Assembly: GCA_039654915.1 (NCBI GenBank) | Contig: CM077596.1 | Location: 4,340,001-4,404,000, forward strand | Reading direction: 5' to 3' | DNA from: Aquilaria yunnanensis | Taxonomy: Eukaryota; Streptophyta; Magnoliopsida; Malvales; Thymelaeaceae | Length of the DNA: 64,000 nt | Shown here: piece by piece, positions 45,584 through 58,694 of the stretch | Layout: every line of letters starts with the position of its first letter | How positions within the stretch are numbered: the stretch's first letter is position 1 | Program-made: the position numbers and the translations under genes | The notes under the pieces: model-generated | Databases searched by the model: none | What the model was told of the DNA's origin: nothing | The model's input: only the letters and a program-made list of their open reading frames with translations

Positions 45584-47074
45584 TTAGTGAAAAAATGAAT
45601 AAAGGAAGTAAGAGATGACAGGAAAAAATGAAAGGAAAGAATGATAATATTGAGTGTATGTTGAAAGCAAGTGTGATAATCTATATATATAGGAGTTACT
45701 GGGACAATAACATTAAAACCAAATAAATTTGTAATCAAAGCATAAACATATAAAAATGAGTTGGATGGAAAATATTAATACCATTAAAACCAAAAGAAAT
45801 TATAATCAAATCATTCTAATGGAAATTAAAGCTATTAATTGGCTACAAAGAGATGGAATCTATTTAAAACAATTGATTAAGGGACAATAATATTAATGAG
45901 CTATTGAGAAGGGAGCAAAAGCTAATGTTGTTTTAGTATACTAAGAGGATGAAAATTTAAATTCAATTATTAAATGTATAAAAAAATATAGAATTTTTAG
46001 GGCTTTCTACTATGCCAAAAAAAATAGAATTTTAAGGACTCTCTACTATGCTACAAAAAGCCCACCAAGAATTATAATCCAAAATTTAAATTTTAGAACC
46101 ATGACTATATGAGGGCCTAAGTTATTAAATAATACAAATGTAATATGTAATTAATGGTATGTATGTATATATGTATGTGAGAAGCAAAGTCTTGCAAAAA
46201 TCAAGATGGAGGGGAAAAGTCCATTTCCAAAGTTAGGTACCCCAAACTACTCAGATCTAGTTGCATATAGATTGTTGCCCAACATCAAGGTATAGAATGA
46301 GAATTAATTCTCACACAAAGCTGTAGTTGAATAAGGCCAATGATATTTGAAGTTCTTTTTCTTGATTTTTTCTAGAAGCTTCAATTTGGACAAAAAATAC
46401 TCATAAGGTGGAGACAATTGAAAAATTGCTTTTTTATTCTTTGAAAAATCAGTTTCATGTACTTGTTTATTAAGTAAGCTTGGTTAACAAGATTCCTAAA
46501 GCTTCAAGGCAAGACTTCCCTTTCAATTAGTGCATTGACAATATAAATATGTATTGTATTTCTAGAATTTTTTTTAAAAAATATCACTTTGAGAATGTGT
46601 GTAGGAAACACAATTGGGAGCTCCTAGTTTTTTTCTAATTTATCTAGAGGTTAAGAAGAGATTCATTGGGACTGTGAAAAAGGATGTACAAGGGCTTTGA
46701 TATTAAGTTGTATTTTAAACTAGTGTTATTCTTGTACAAGGTTCATTATGCATAGTGAAAATCAAGTTATACATATTCATGGGCATAGGCAAATTTTGCT
46801 AAATCAAGTAAATATTTGTCTCATCCTTATTTTCTTACTTTGCCAATACTCGTAGGTTTTAAGGGGAAAAAATATTAAATTTTACTTCTTTTATCCCATG
46901 GTTTTTACTCCATTTATTTTTTTTGATGTATATTTAGTTATACTATATTTTCAAGAAAAATTTTAAATAAATTAATTTTAAAAATTATAAGTCTCAATTT
47001 ATCATTTATGTATAAAAAATTTACATTTATATGTTAAAATGTTGAAGATAAAAAATTATAAATTAATCTACTTA
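45584..47074. other. AT-rich intergenic DNA
   Basis: I see no gene. A short 36-bp imperfect duplication (ATAGAATTTTTAGGGCTTTC type) occurs at about 45989-46060. Confidence 0.5.
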
Positions 47075-47599
47075 TCTATTAATATATATGAAAGTAGGAC
47101 AATTTGGCAAAACTGTCATTTCCTAATTTACAATAAATTAAAAATTTTTAATAACTTAACACCTGTTAAACGAAATGAAGCAGAGAAAGACACGTGGCAA
47201 TTTCAAAAAATGTCCTTAAGAAATGCAACGTGTCACATTATCCATTATTTATGTTATTCACTTTAACCCATTTTCTTCTGTATTTACATGTTTGCCATAT
47301 TCTATTGGATATCAACTCTTGCAAACTGTTTAACCCTCAACTAATATACAGTTATATCCTTAAAACCTCCATTTTATCAGCTAACCTCCCCACTATCCCC
47401 TGACTCCCCTACTGTCGATTACAGTTATGAAAAAAAACATTATACCCTTTAACTTCCCCACTCCCCACCCTGACAGTTTCCACTATCGATTACAGTTATT
47501 ACAGAATATTATAAAAACACCACCCTTACAATAACATTTTACATTTCACTTTTGATTATTCTACCAAATTGACCTCATTTTCTCATCACTGTTGTCGCT

Positions 47600-48380
47600 T
47601 GTCCAACTTCTGTGAACCTCCCTTTACATCATCCTCCCTTTCTCCCTAGTGTTAAGCTCCGCCAATATTCTATCTGACAAGGGGAACGCTCGCTAGGGCC
47701 AGTGTTACAACTTCACATGAAAGGGAAGGCATTACACTGGGACATTTCCCTGAAGCTCTGAAGAAGGAAAGCAGAAGTGTGTCCTCTCAGCTGGCCTCTA
47801 TTATCTGCAAGTGAAAATATAGAAATCCTAACCATCTCTTCATTTTTTGTCTGTTAGGTGAACCGATTGATTTTATTCCATTTTGATGTAAATCAGTTTA
47901 ATAGTAACAGTGAACACAACCACCTCTTCAGCAGCACAAAATACAAGGTTGCATTATAGTATATGTTTAATTATATAATTCTCATAATTATGTGTATGCA
48001 ACTAACACTTATTTCTTATGTTATTACTCAGTTGCGTTTTCAAGCACCAAGGAAGTCACGCCCTAATTACCAACAACGCAATACTAGGTTCTATTTTAAG
48101 TTTGCATTTTCTTTGTTGCAGTTTCTAAATAGAAGTTTTTATTGCCCGCGATAAACATGGTGGAAGTAGATCGATTTAGCTGCCAAATAATAGTAATATG
48201 CTTTTGGTAGGAGCCTTAGGATAGTGCTACACATAATTCAAAGGTTGTGTATGGGAAATGCAATATGCTAAATTTTTCGTTTTAATTTTAACCACCAGTT
48301 TTAATATTTTTTAGTCACAATGGAGATCATTTAGGTTTTCCCAGTTCCCTTCATCAATATCCTTGACCTTTTTTGTGCCA
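47600..48380. other. Helitron 2 left part, no recognised gene
   Basis: Spliced-looking fragments occur (AG/GT boundaries and short open stretches such as 48031-48154, LRFQAPRKSRPNYQQRNTRF) but nothing I can assign. Confidence 0.3.
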
Positions 48381-48389
48381 AGGTTAAAA

Positions 48390-48917
48390 TAGATTCTCCT
48401 GTTTACACAAATGAGCTAGAATGAGCAAAAGTTAGGTTCACTTTCAGTTAGAGCTTGGGAAGACTGAATATGGGGAGAAAAATATTGTCAAGATCAAAGG
48501 AGTGCCTTCAAATGACCTAGGGTTTGCAATGGCCTCAGTAGCTGAGAAGGGAATTCATAGAGTCAAAAATTCTATAATTTTTATGTCTATGACATTAACG
48601 TTGACGCTACTTTAGAGCTGAGAGAAAGACTAACCCAGGCTCAATATGAGAACAATGGCCTGAAGTACTAGATGGACTTGTTTCAGTTTAGCCACGCAAC
48701 TATCAGTAATTTCTACCTCGAAAGAATTTAGGACTTGGAAGAAGAAGTTGCTATACTGAAAGCAGAGCTATAGCAGCATGGAGCAGCGGAACGGTCGGCT
48801 GGATTAGAGGATGGGGCTGCTGGAATGGACAAAGGGGAGGCTGGAGGTGACCAAGACAACTCTATAGAGACAGATCCATCTGAAGCCAATAGTTCACAAA
48901 ATGATCTTTATGACTAG
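48390..48917 (+). pseudogene. Coiled-coil gene fragment with stops
   Basis: One frame reads DATLELRERLTQAQYENNGL and later LEEEVAILKAEL, then an acidic tail DNSIETDPSEANSSQNDLYD and a stop. At least three in-frame stops interrupt it. The pattern is a coiled coil plus acidic C-terminus of a larger plant protein, probably host DNA captured by the Helitron. I cannot name the parent gene. Confidence 0.4.
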
Positions 48918-49615
48918 GGGCTTTCTTTGTTTATTTTTAGTTGCTTTGTTTCCCAATCTTTATTCAGACATTACTTTGTTTTTAAAATTTCTTTTGTGTC
49001 CCTAGGTAGATGCAACCTTTTCCAATTTGTTATGTTACCTTTATATATGAACACTATATTTTCCATTCAATCTCACTCTGTCATTTAAATTTCTGTCTTA
49101 TTCCTAATTAGAACTAGCCTTTCCTCATTTCTCTTATTTTCCTAATATATGAATCCTCTGTCCCCCATTGAATCTAGTTTAATAAATGTTTCCACATTGC
49201 AATTTCCCATACTCTTTAATCTCTTATTATTAAAACATACTTCTGTACATTAGTCTTCGGTTAGGTTTTAATCAAATATTTTGGAAGCTCATACTTCCAG
49301 CAATGATTGGTATGACTAAGGGGCTTCTTTTTCATTTTAAGCACCATCTTTAGTTTTAGTTGGTTGGTTTTATAGTTCTTATTCAAACATGACTAGGTCT
49401 TTACAATTCAATGTTACTTCTAAGTATAATCAGTGTTTTCCCATCTCCTTGCCTATTCTTATTTATCAATTCTATGTTTTCTATTCACTCTTATTTATTA
49501 CTTCTGTGTTCCCTATTAAATCTGTTTCAAGAACCTACCCAGATTGCATTTCCCCAAACATCTTAAACCATTTAGTATTAAAAGCCACTTTAACACAACT
49601 TCAAAGCATGTGAAT
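48895..49615 (+). repeat. Degenerate direct duplication of about 340 bp
   Basis: 48895-49250 and 49300-49615 share blocks in order: 'ATGACTAGGGGCTTTCTTTG', 'TTATTCAGACAT / TTATTCAAACAT', 'TTTCTATTCA..TC', 'GCAATTTCCCATA / GCATTTCCCCAAA' and 'ATTAAAA'. The first follows the coiled-coil fragment as if it were its 3' untranslated region. Confidence 0.4.
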
Positions 49616-49619
49616 TGTA

Positions 49620-51637
49620 AATAATAAACATCACCTCTGAGCGCTCATCAACAACCATCAAGAACATAGAACCTTAGGAAATGACATCTAGAATCGACCA
49701 GAACACAAAGCAGTAGCCCTCCAAGCCTTCCTGAACACGCACACTAGGTTTCCTCCACCCACTTATTCACCAGCAAGGGAATCTTAATACTTCCATCAAA
49801 GAAGGAAGACAAACAAGCAGAAAAGAACAGGAACCAACCAGTACAACTGTTGGCCAAACAGTACAGAGGGCTAAAAGGAATGCTCATATGTTAACATCAG
49901 GTCGGAGCAACAAAACAGGGAGACTCGCAAACCGTTCAAGGCTTTAAACCCAAATTAAGAAAGGTGAGCCTATCAACAAAGAGAGAACTACCTAGTATTA
50001 GTTTTTCACGTGTTGTTTATTTCCTTTATGAGTATCCCAGAAACAAAAAGAAGTTGAACTGAACTAAATACCATCACTAACTATAAAGTCCTGATCTATA
50101 TAGAGAAAAACCACAAATTCCAGGAAATGAAGCTTTGGATTATTGATGGAATTAACTCTTCGATTGTCTAGGAAGATTGCCGGCACCGGATTTCTCCTTG
50201 GAATCAATGACTATGTTTGTCCCACTATTACTGGTTGAATTCCTCATGATCGCTTCAATTTGCTTGAATTAGTGCCAGTGGCTGTTAGCGCCACCGGTGT
50301 TGTTCATTCTCTGAACTTCCACCATCTGTACATATCGCTCCTATCCATAGTCAGTGTTTCCCTCATGCAAAAAAAATAAAATAAAATTGCATTACCCTCC
50401 TGTAGTAATAACATCAAGGTGAAAATGAAGAAAAAGAAAGGAAATGTCTAAAAAAAATTACCCTGACGCAATCGAAGTAGACGAAATAGCCCCATAGACA
50501 CCGAATAGAGGGAAAAAAAATGGGGGGAGGATCTGGAATCCTTATCTCACATCAAGAGAATGATTCGGATAAACACCCGAAAACAAAACTCAAATCCTCC
50601 CACGAACCAGATCTTTTCAGAAACCCTAATCGTTTCACAGTAGCAAATCTTTCATAACCCGTTACCTTTTCAAAAACCCAAATGTTTGAAGAAACCAGAT
50701 CTATTGCAAAAACCCTAATCATTTCAGAGTACGAAATGTTTCCCGAAACCCATATAGGTCATGATCACCCAAGAAATTAGCAAACAAAAATTAGGGTATA
50801 AAACCCAAATTTCTAAAACCAGATCTATGAAAATCTGTTAAAAAATCACATCAACTAGGGAAGACTAAGAAGCATCAATTGATGGGGGGAAAAAAAAGGA
50901 TAAATCCGCCTCCATGGTGGTTCCGACGCCGGGAATCAGATGCTCCCGTAGAGAAGTCGCCGGTAAATTGTAGAGACAGACGAGAGGGCGAAAAAGAGAA
51001 GAGAGGGAGAGAAACGGTAAATGACAAATGGTAATCCCATGCTTTTGACGCCTAGACACTTTTACAGATAGACGAGAAGGCAAAAGAGAGAAGAGAGGTA
51101 GAGACGCGAAATGAGATCTGGACAAACCTTGTGTTTATCCTAATTTTTTGGGAAAATTTGCACCCACTGGCCTCTCATCTATTCTCCACATTGCACCAAT
51201 GTCCCCAATTTTTCTCTTTCTTTTCAATGTCACCCTGAAATTTTAAAGTCTTAACTTTTACCATTGAATCCTTTCTCCTAATTATTTACACTAATTCCAA
51301 CGTCGTTTGTTTGGATGAGTTAATTTCTCTATTATCTTATGGGGCCGAATTTATACACCAGCCTCAATTTTTAATTACACACATTTTATTGACCTGTTTG
51401 TGCAACCCACACTTTTTTATATCTCATATTGTTAAAATTTAGGCCACATTATTCCACATTTCAACAAAGGTTTAAATAATTACTTAGTTCAAATATTCTT
51501 CAATATTTGGGTATGTCCACAATTATTTCATAGATACTACTCTATTTACCTAACTATTGATTTTAAATATTCTGTTTATTCTTATTTTTTTTAAACAAAT
51601 ATGTATTTAAGTAATTATGAAGTACAAAAAAAATGTA
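49620..51637. other. Helitron 2 interior with minus-strand gene fragments
   Basis: A minus-strand stretch at about 50160-50325 reads MVEVQRMNNTGGANSHWH, a stop, then EAIMRNSTSNSGTNIVI and SGAGNLPRQSKS, which looks like a broken captured exon. At 50580-50790 'CAGATC..AAACCCTAAT' words repeat. At 50965-51120 an imperfect tandem pair (AGACGAGAGGGCGAAAAAGAGAAG / AGACGAGAAGGCAAAAGAGAGAAG type) lies in a minus-strand open frame. No complete gene is seen. Confidence 0.35.
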
Positions 51638-51875
51638 ATCCCTCCGTTTCATATTAGTTATCCTTTTTACATTTTTTTACTAAAGCTTGACTTGAATACA
51701 TTTATATTAAAATGAATTGAAAATTTTTTTCAAAAATGATATTTGGAAACTATAATTTTTAAAGTCCCATTTTCATGTAAAAAGTACATATTTTTGTGAC
51801 AAATATTAAAAAAATAAAATCATATATTAATTGCTGTGAATAATGAAGATAACAGTGTTTATGAGATGGAGGTAG
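51638..51875. mobile_element. Stowaway-like MITE, 238 bp
   Basis: The left end is ATCCCTCCGTTTCATATTAG and the right end on the opposite strand CTACCTCCATCTCATAAACA. TA flanks both sides (51636-51637, 51876-51877). The ends are more diverged than those of the MITE at 32015. Confidence 0.75.
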
Positions 51876-51879
51876 TATT

Positions 51880-52318
51880 ACTTTTAATGAAAATGTGCAA
51901 TTTCATTTTATAAGTTTAACTTCTTGCCCAGTTTATTAACAAGTGAACCATATCTGGTTTTAAAAAATATTATGTCACCTTGGTTAAATTTATATGTGGT
52001 CAAAAAATACTTTTATCTTTTCACATTCTAATTTTTTCTTTTTCCATTTTTATCTTATGTAACAGTTCCTATTTCTAACAAATTATTTAAATATTCATTT
52101 TCAATATCTTACATAAATTTTATTTCTTTTTTAGACTTTCAAAATTAATACTTAATATTGTCCAATCTACCAGACAATATCTTTGCAAATTCCATTTTAC
52201 TTCAACTTTTATTGTAAATTAATATTTCTTATGTTACTCCACAATTCCATAGATTAAGTATTCATTCCATCCGTTAACATTCTATTCCATTTTTCACTAT
52301 GCAAATATAACCATTAAG
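51880..52318. promoter_or_regulatory. AT-rich upstream region of the F-box-like gene
   Basis: No gene. This is the only available promoter region for the frame at 52319. I could not fix a TATA box with confidence. Confidence 0.3.
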
Positions 52319-53026
52319 ATGATGCGATTACCCCTTGAGATTCTTGCTATCATTTTGTCTAAGGCTTTACATCGCCGACCGAAGGAATCTGGCAATCTAG
52401 CTTCTGTTCACACTTCCTTCGTGTTGGCTTTCACTATCCCTGCCATTTTCAGTTCTTTGGATGTCTCATCTGTAATATGGGATTGGTACCTTAATCGCAT
52501 GTCTCCTAGGTTCAAAAGTGTGAAGAATTCTGGGCATCCAATTGCGACCTTTGTACATGGCATTTTATGTTATTTCAAGTATGGAGCATTCAATGAGGGG
52601 CTTTCCTTTATCTATATAGCATTTGCCCATGGGATTCCAGTTGCAAGATACCTCTCCATTATTCTTGGCAGTATTCATGGCCCTATCCATATGAAACAAA
52701 GCATTGAATACATATATGAAGTAAAGGAAAATGAGGGCACACTGTGGGGCAAGTGCATTATAGACCTTCAACATGAAGCTAATTTCATCATTTCAACAGT
52801 TGTTGAAAGGTGGCCTACCCGAAAGTGCAATATCTTCATTGAATCGGTCGATCCAGATCTCCATCGTTGTCATTGTGGGATGTGTGTCCATTGCATCCTT
52901 ATGGCTCCTCATCTTGATAGCTGGCTTGAGGCATACTATGAGGTCGATGATACTCGGCTATGTGAAGAATGTGTTGTAGATAATGAGTTTAGGTCATTAG
53001 TAGTTCTGCTCCCTAGGTTCAACTAG
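52319..53026 (+). CDS. F-box-like protein with SEL1-like middle and Cys-rich tail, intact, inside Helitron 2
   Basis: 235 residues, single exon, starting MMRLPLEILAIILSKALHRR (the second Met is an equally possible start). The N-terminus has the LP-x-E-x-L-x-x-I-L pattern of an F-box. The middle, FVHGILCYFKYGAFNEGLSF and AFAHGIPVARYLSIIL, resembles the repeat-like region of the plant At2g35280/At1g67340-type F-box family. The C-terminus is cysteine-rich (HRCHCGMCVHC and CEEC). F-box proteins choose targets for SCF ubiquitin ligases. The frame is uninterrupted while the neighbouring Rep/helicase is full of breaks, so it is either a recent capture or kept by selection. A free-standing host gene next to a shorter Helitron is the alternative. 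Confidence 0.65.
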   Translation: MMRLPLEILAIILSKALHRRPKESGNLASVHTSFVLAFTIPAIFSSLDVSSVIWDWYLNRMSPRFKSVKNSGHPIATFVHGILCYFKYGAFNEGLSFIYIAFAHGIPVARYLSIILGSIHGPIHMKQSIEYIYEVKENEGTLWGKCIIDLQHEANFIISTVVERWPTRKCNIFIESVDPDLHRCHCGMCVHCILMAPHLDSWLEAYYEVDDTRLCEECVVDNEFRSLVVLLPRFN

Positions 53027-53591
53027 AGTTTCCAATTACCATGTTATTACATAGGCCTACCTTTAGTTTTGTTGGTACCTTGCCTTTAGTATGTCCTATG
53101 TAATTAACTCCTCCATTTATTTCACCTTTCCTATCAAATGTTTTATATGTAAGTACAACCATTGCTCGCTTTCATTCATGGTCAACTGTGCATTCCTATA
53201 CTTTTCTTATTATTAAAATGCACAGAGATGAAATATTAATGGGCACAACAACTTAATGTAGCTTGTCTAATTTTTCCTTAGTTTATCCATGCCTTCCTAC
53301 ATTAAGTAAGAGCTAATAAATAGGAAGATAATGTATTAATTCATCAATTTGATAGCTTTTACTTCCATATTCGCTGTATATTTGCATTTATTCATCAATT
53401 TATATGTCTACCTCATTTAATGTTGGATGTTCATTCATTCATTGTTATCTTACTTGCCAATGCTCTTATTTATGTAATTTTTCATATCTGATGTGACTTC
53501 TTATTATAAATGCATATGCTATATTTGGTGTGCCATTCAATTGCTTCATTATCCATCATAACATACTTCATTCCCTTACCTATGTAAGGAT
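53027..53591. other. Spacer between F-box-like gene and Rep/helicase
   Basis: AT-rich, no gene seen. It presumably contains the F-box 3' untranslated region and the Rep/helicase promoter. Confidence 0.4.
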
Positions 53592-56500
53592 ATGGATTCT
53601 AGTGCTCGACGAGCTCATCGCACAGAATTGCGACGTGCTCATCGACAGGCTCGCCACTTAGTTTCAATTACAGTAATTCATAATTGTAACTCATTGGCAC
53701 TGTAAAACCACTATTCATCTTCCACATTACCGAGTTCTGGACATCATGTGGTACCGTCAACTACAATACCTTCAGCCATTTCAACTGAGTGTTGGGTTAA
53801 TCTCCCATCTCGCCCTACACTCACTGATATTTCTAACCAGATGCCCATTATATGTGATTGTACTGCTCCTATACTCTTCAACCAACATTCCTTTCATGCC
53901 ACTCCTGTGACATCACATCCCTTACCATTACGACGTACTCATAGAACTTTTGAGTCAGGTGAAAGTTCGTCTGCTGCTTCCAGACATACGAGCGATAAAA
54001 CAGTTGTACTTCCCCAATCCGAACACATGTCTGTTACTTCATTGACCAATGTTCCATCTAACTTCTCAGGTACATATGTCTATCAGCCATATCTATTTTC
54101 TTTTTTATTCAATCTTTCTTGATATGGAAACATATGTGCTTCTCTCATACTCTTCTGCCATGTTAACACTACGCCATGGAACAAAATGTCGAACCTTCTT
54201 CTGATCAACCACATTTAACCTCAGATGCCCATCAATGTATGCTCTTTACCCTCTCACATCCACATACTTCATATATTACCTAAAATTTTTTTTAATGTTA
54301 ATGCGTGATCCAGGTATATATTCCTAGTATGAAGATCTTGGTCCTCCGAATTGCATATGTTCCCATTATGGTGCCATTATGTGGCATGCTAAAAGGAGTA
54401 ATAAGTCTTATTGCACTACAAACCCTGAATTCTCTTTATGTTACCAAAGGCAAGGTGTTCATTCCTCATTCCCCGCCACCACCAGAATTCATTCGTCATT
54501 TGTTTCAGTATAATGGCGATGCATTGTCCACATATTTTCATAGACATATAGGAGAATTTAACTGTAGATTCTCTTTCACATCCACTGGTGCATATGTGGA
54601 TTCCAGTACACATGATGGACAGGGTCCACCCACATTTAGATCTTGTGGAATGAATTATCACCGAATTGGATCATTATATCATAACAGTGGAGATCGCCCT
54701 CAATTTGCTCAGCTGTATATGTATGACACTCAACATGAGACTTATAATATAATCATGAGCTTTGGTGATGGAACTTACACTGAGTATGATCAGATAATCA
54801 ATTGATGGTCTAATACAGATGTTTGATGAGCATAATCAGTTGGTAAGATTTTTCAAAATGGCACGGGATTGATTAGGTGACACATCTGTGCATATGAATT
54901 TTGAGTTCTAGGGGACGGGATAGGCGATATAATTTGCCTACTTCTAATAAGGTTGCTGGACTATTGGATGGTATAGATGAAGAAAATGGCAACCATCGGG
55001 ATATACTGGTATACCCAAGGAATTCTGAACCCCATACTATTGACTTTTTTGACCCAAAGCGTTGTGCTATGCATTTCCCTTTATTCTTTGCATATGGAGA
55101 AGATAATTACCATATAGAAATAAGCTATGTTACAGGGGATGGGGAACTCTCTCACATAGGAACTGTAACTCCAAGGGAGTTTTATGCATTTCGAATACAA
55201 CAATGGTTACATGTTGATTCCCTCATCCTCTTAGGTGGTTGATTATTCCAGGAATATGCTGTTGATGCTTACTGTGTCTCCCTTAAATCCTGATTTCATT
55301 GGCTTAGACGGAACCGAGATCGTTTTCGTGCTGAAATATTATATGGCTTACAAGATGCAGTGAACCGAGATGATATAGATGCGTCTTTGTGTGGTAAGAG
55401 AACTATTCTACCACCTTCCTTTGTTGGCAGTCCTAGGTACATGATACAAAATTATCAGGATTCAATGGCTATATGTCGGGTTATGAGGTACCCTGATTTA
55501 TTCATTACCTTTACATGTAACCCAAAATGGCCTGAAATTCAGCATTTTCTTCAATTAATCCCTGGGTAGCCTTCTAAAGATTAAGCTGACATCATTGATC
55601 GTGGATTTATGATGAAGCTTTACAATTTTAGACAAGATATTACTAAAGGGAAATATTTCGGCCGAGTCGTTGGAGATATCTGCACTGTTGAATTTCAGAA
55701 GCAGGGATTGCCCCATGCTCATATTGCTCTTTTCCTTCATCCTGATGATAAGCTTAACACTCCGGATAAGATTGAACGGTACATCTTTACAGAACTCCTG
55801 GAAAAGAAAAAGACCCTGTGGGATATAAGGCAGTTGTTATACACATGCTTCATGGTCTATGTGGTACAGCTAACCCACGATGCCCATCATGGTTAAGAAT
55901 TCATGTTCTAAGCATTACCCACAATCATTCCAGAATGAGACAACTATAAATGAAAATGGTTTCCCTCTTTACCGTCGGAGGCGTGACAATCGTTTTGCGG
56001 TTATTAACGATACTCCCTTGGATAATCAATGGGTTGTGCCACACAATCGAGATTTATGTGTTAAGAATGATTGTCAAGTTAATGTTGAGGTCACTAATAT
56101 GGGCATGTGTGTCAAGTACTTGTGTAAATATGTTTGTAAGGGGTCTGACATATCAACAGTTGTTATTGAAAATGGTGGTGCCGGTAGAGGTAACAGGGAT
56201 GGGTCAGATGGTAATGAATATGATGAGATCAAGCAATATATGGATTGTTGGTTTGTCTCAGCCTCTGAAGCAATATGGTGCATTTTTGGCTTCTTCATTC
56301 ATGAGCATCATCCTTCTGTGGAAAGATTGTCTTTCCATTTACTTGGTGAGCAAAATGTCATGTATGATGAGGGTGATGATCTTCATGATGTTGTCCGTGC
56401 ACATGAGGAAAGCATGACAAAATTTCAGGCTTGGATGCACTGTAATTCTCATGATGACTTCGCTAAAACCTTGACATATATGCAGTTCCCTGAGCATTTT

Positions 56501-58564
56501 GTTTGGAATAGACAACTCAAGATATGGACCAGTCGTCATAGAGGACGGAGTATAGGATGATTGTACTTTGTTCACCCAACTGTAGGAGAGAAATTCTACA
56601 TACGCATGCTTCTCAATGTTGTGAAAGGTCCAAGATCATATGATGAAATTTGTACTATAAATGGAGTATTGTATCCAACATATCGAGAAGCATGTTTTGC
56701 ACTTAGTCTTTTAGAATGTGATGGCGAATGACATCAGTGCTTATGTGAGGCTACTAACTGGGTATCAAGAGGTCAATTGCGTCAGTTATTCATGACCTTT
56801 TTATTGTTTTGTCGCGTTGATGATCCACTACAATTATGGACACGTAATGCTTTTATCTTATCTAAGGATATCTTATATCGGTAGCGGAGGTTGTTAAAAA
56901 ATTCTCAACTAATTATGACGAATGATGAGCAGCAAAATCACACACTGTATCAGATTGAACAGGCCATGAATAGGGTTGGAAGAAATTTACGTGAATTTCC
57001 ATTATTGCCATTCCCACAGGTTGACAGTAGGATGTTGGAACAAAACTCTCTCTTGATAGAAGAACTCAACTATGATAGGCCGGCTTTAGCTGCTGAACAT
57101 GGTTATTTGGTGCGTCACCTTAATGATGGGCAACGCCATGCCTATTCGTCACTGCTCCGTGCTGTTTAGTCACGCAAAGGTGGTTTTTTCTTTGTTCACG
57201 GTAATGGAGGTACTGGAAAAACTTACCTATGGCGCACTATAATTTCTAAGCTACGATCATCTGGCCAAATTGTCCTTGCAGTTACAACTTCTGGAATTAC
57301 ATCACTCTTACTACCTGGAGGAATGACAACGCATTCTAGGTTTAAGATTCCTATCCCAGCAAATAATACATCCATTTGCAACATTAAAAGGTCAACCCCT
57401 ATGGCGGAGCTTCTTTGTAATATGAGTTTGGTTATATGGGAAGAAGCTCCAATGGCACATCGTTACACTTTTGAGGCTGTGGATCGAACCTTCTGTGATA
57501 TCCTCTCTATTGTTGACCCTGCTACTACAACAAAAATATTTGGCGGTATCCTTTTTGCTGTTGGTGGTGATTTTATACAGATATTGCCAGTTATCCCTCA
57601 TAGTGGTCGTGCTGATATAGTTCAAGCATCAATATTGTCATCTGCCCTATGGCCAGAATGCAAAGTATTTTACTTGACAGAAAACATGCGCCTACAAAGC
57701 TCCACAACAGCTAATGTTGTTGCTTTTAATAACTAGATTATGAAGGTTGGGGATTCTACCTTACCAGCACGCACATTATTCGAAGATGAGGATGAGCCTA
57801 CATGGATTAACATTCCCACTAATTATTTAATCCCACGAATTGTTGACCCTATCAGTGATGTGATCACCTCCACTTACCCAGAATTGGTTCAAAGGTACGA
57901 AGACCTTAATTACTTGAAGGAAAGAGCAAATTCTATCATCTACTAATGAGATTATGGATCAAGTAAACAATTGTATGATTTCAATGCTCCTTAGAGATAT
58001 TTAAACATTTCTGAGTGCGGATAAAGTTTCACCTGTCTCTGATAACTTTGAAGCACATTCAATGTTATATCCCATAGAGTATCTCAATACATTCAAGTTC
58101 TCTGGGTTCCCTAACCATGAATTAAGACTCAAAGTTGGTGTCCCAGTTATGTTGATGCAAAATCTAAACCAATCTTTTGGTCTATGTAATGGAGCGTGCA
58201 TGGTTATTACACGGTTGGCGCATAGAGTGATTGAAGTTAAAATTATCACTGGTCTGAATTTTGGTCGTCAATTTTTCATTCCACAAGTAGAAAATGGTAC
58301 CATTTGATAGTGACTTGCCTTTTTTATTCTGTCAATGGCAATTCCCACTTAAGGTCTGTTTCACTATGACTATCAACAAAAGCTAAGGACAGACTTTCAA
58401 CCGTGTTGGCATATATCTTCCACAACCTGTTTTTTAGCCATGGCCAATTGTATGTTGCTGCATCTCGTGTTACCAGTCTAGCCGGTTTTCGTGTACTTCT
58501 CGAGATGGATAAGCCTAACGAGTCATTAACAAGGAACATTGTCTATTGTGACGTCTTTCAATGA
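53592..58564 (+). pseudogene. Helitron 2 Rep/helicase gene, moderately decayed
   Basis: It starts MDSSARRAHRTELRRAHRQA at 53592 with an in-frame stop at about 53703. It probably has an intron at 54067-54311. The Helitron N-terminal domain lies at 54450-54800 (HLFQYNGDALSTYFHRHIGE). The Rep HUH motif PHAHI at 55711-55725 is intact, as is the tyrosine motif KYLCKYVCKG at 56114-56143. The PIF1-like helicase has Walker A GNGGTGKT at about 57200-57223, Walker B-like VIWEEAPM near 57430-57455, GGDFIQILPVIPHSGRAD near 57565-57620, and the C-terminal FGLCNGACMVITRL near 58177-58220. It ends NIVYCDVFQ, stop at 58564. Frameshifts near 54446 and 54805 and several stops (for example about 55567 and 57168) inactivate it, though the catalytic motifs survive. 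Confidence 0.9.
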
Positions 58565-58694
58565 CTTCATTGATATTCCTTCTACCTTTATACTTCATTG
58601 TGTGACTAACACTCTTCTCAATATATCTTATTCTGCCCTTTCCTGTACATTAATATTTAATATGATTGTCTTTTTTTATTGGTAACAGGTGAAT
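58565..58694. other. Short spacer before the RPA-like gene
   Basis: About 130 bp, T-rich, ending at a possible acceptor or start region. No other feature. Confidence 0.4.

Noticed and set aside
50865..51125. 86-codon minus frame as a real gene
   Set aside because: It spans an imperfect tandem duplication and has Ser/Leu-rich low-complexity sequence without a domain. At best it is a fragment.
54416..54661. Minus-strand frames inside the Helitron Rep/helicase
   Set aside because: They are shadows of the plus-strand Helitron N-terminal domain.
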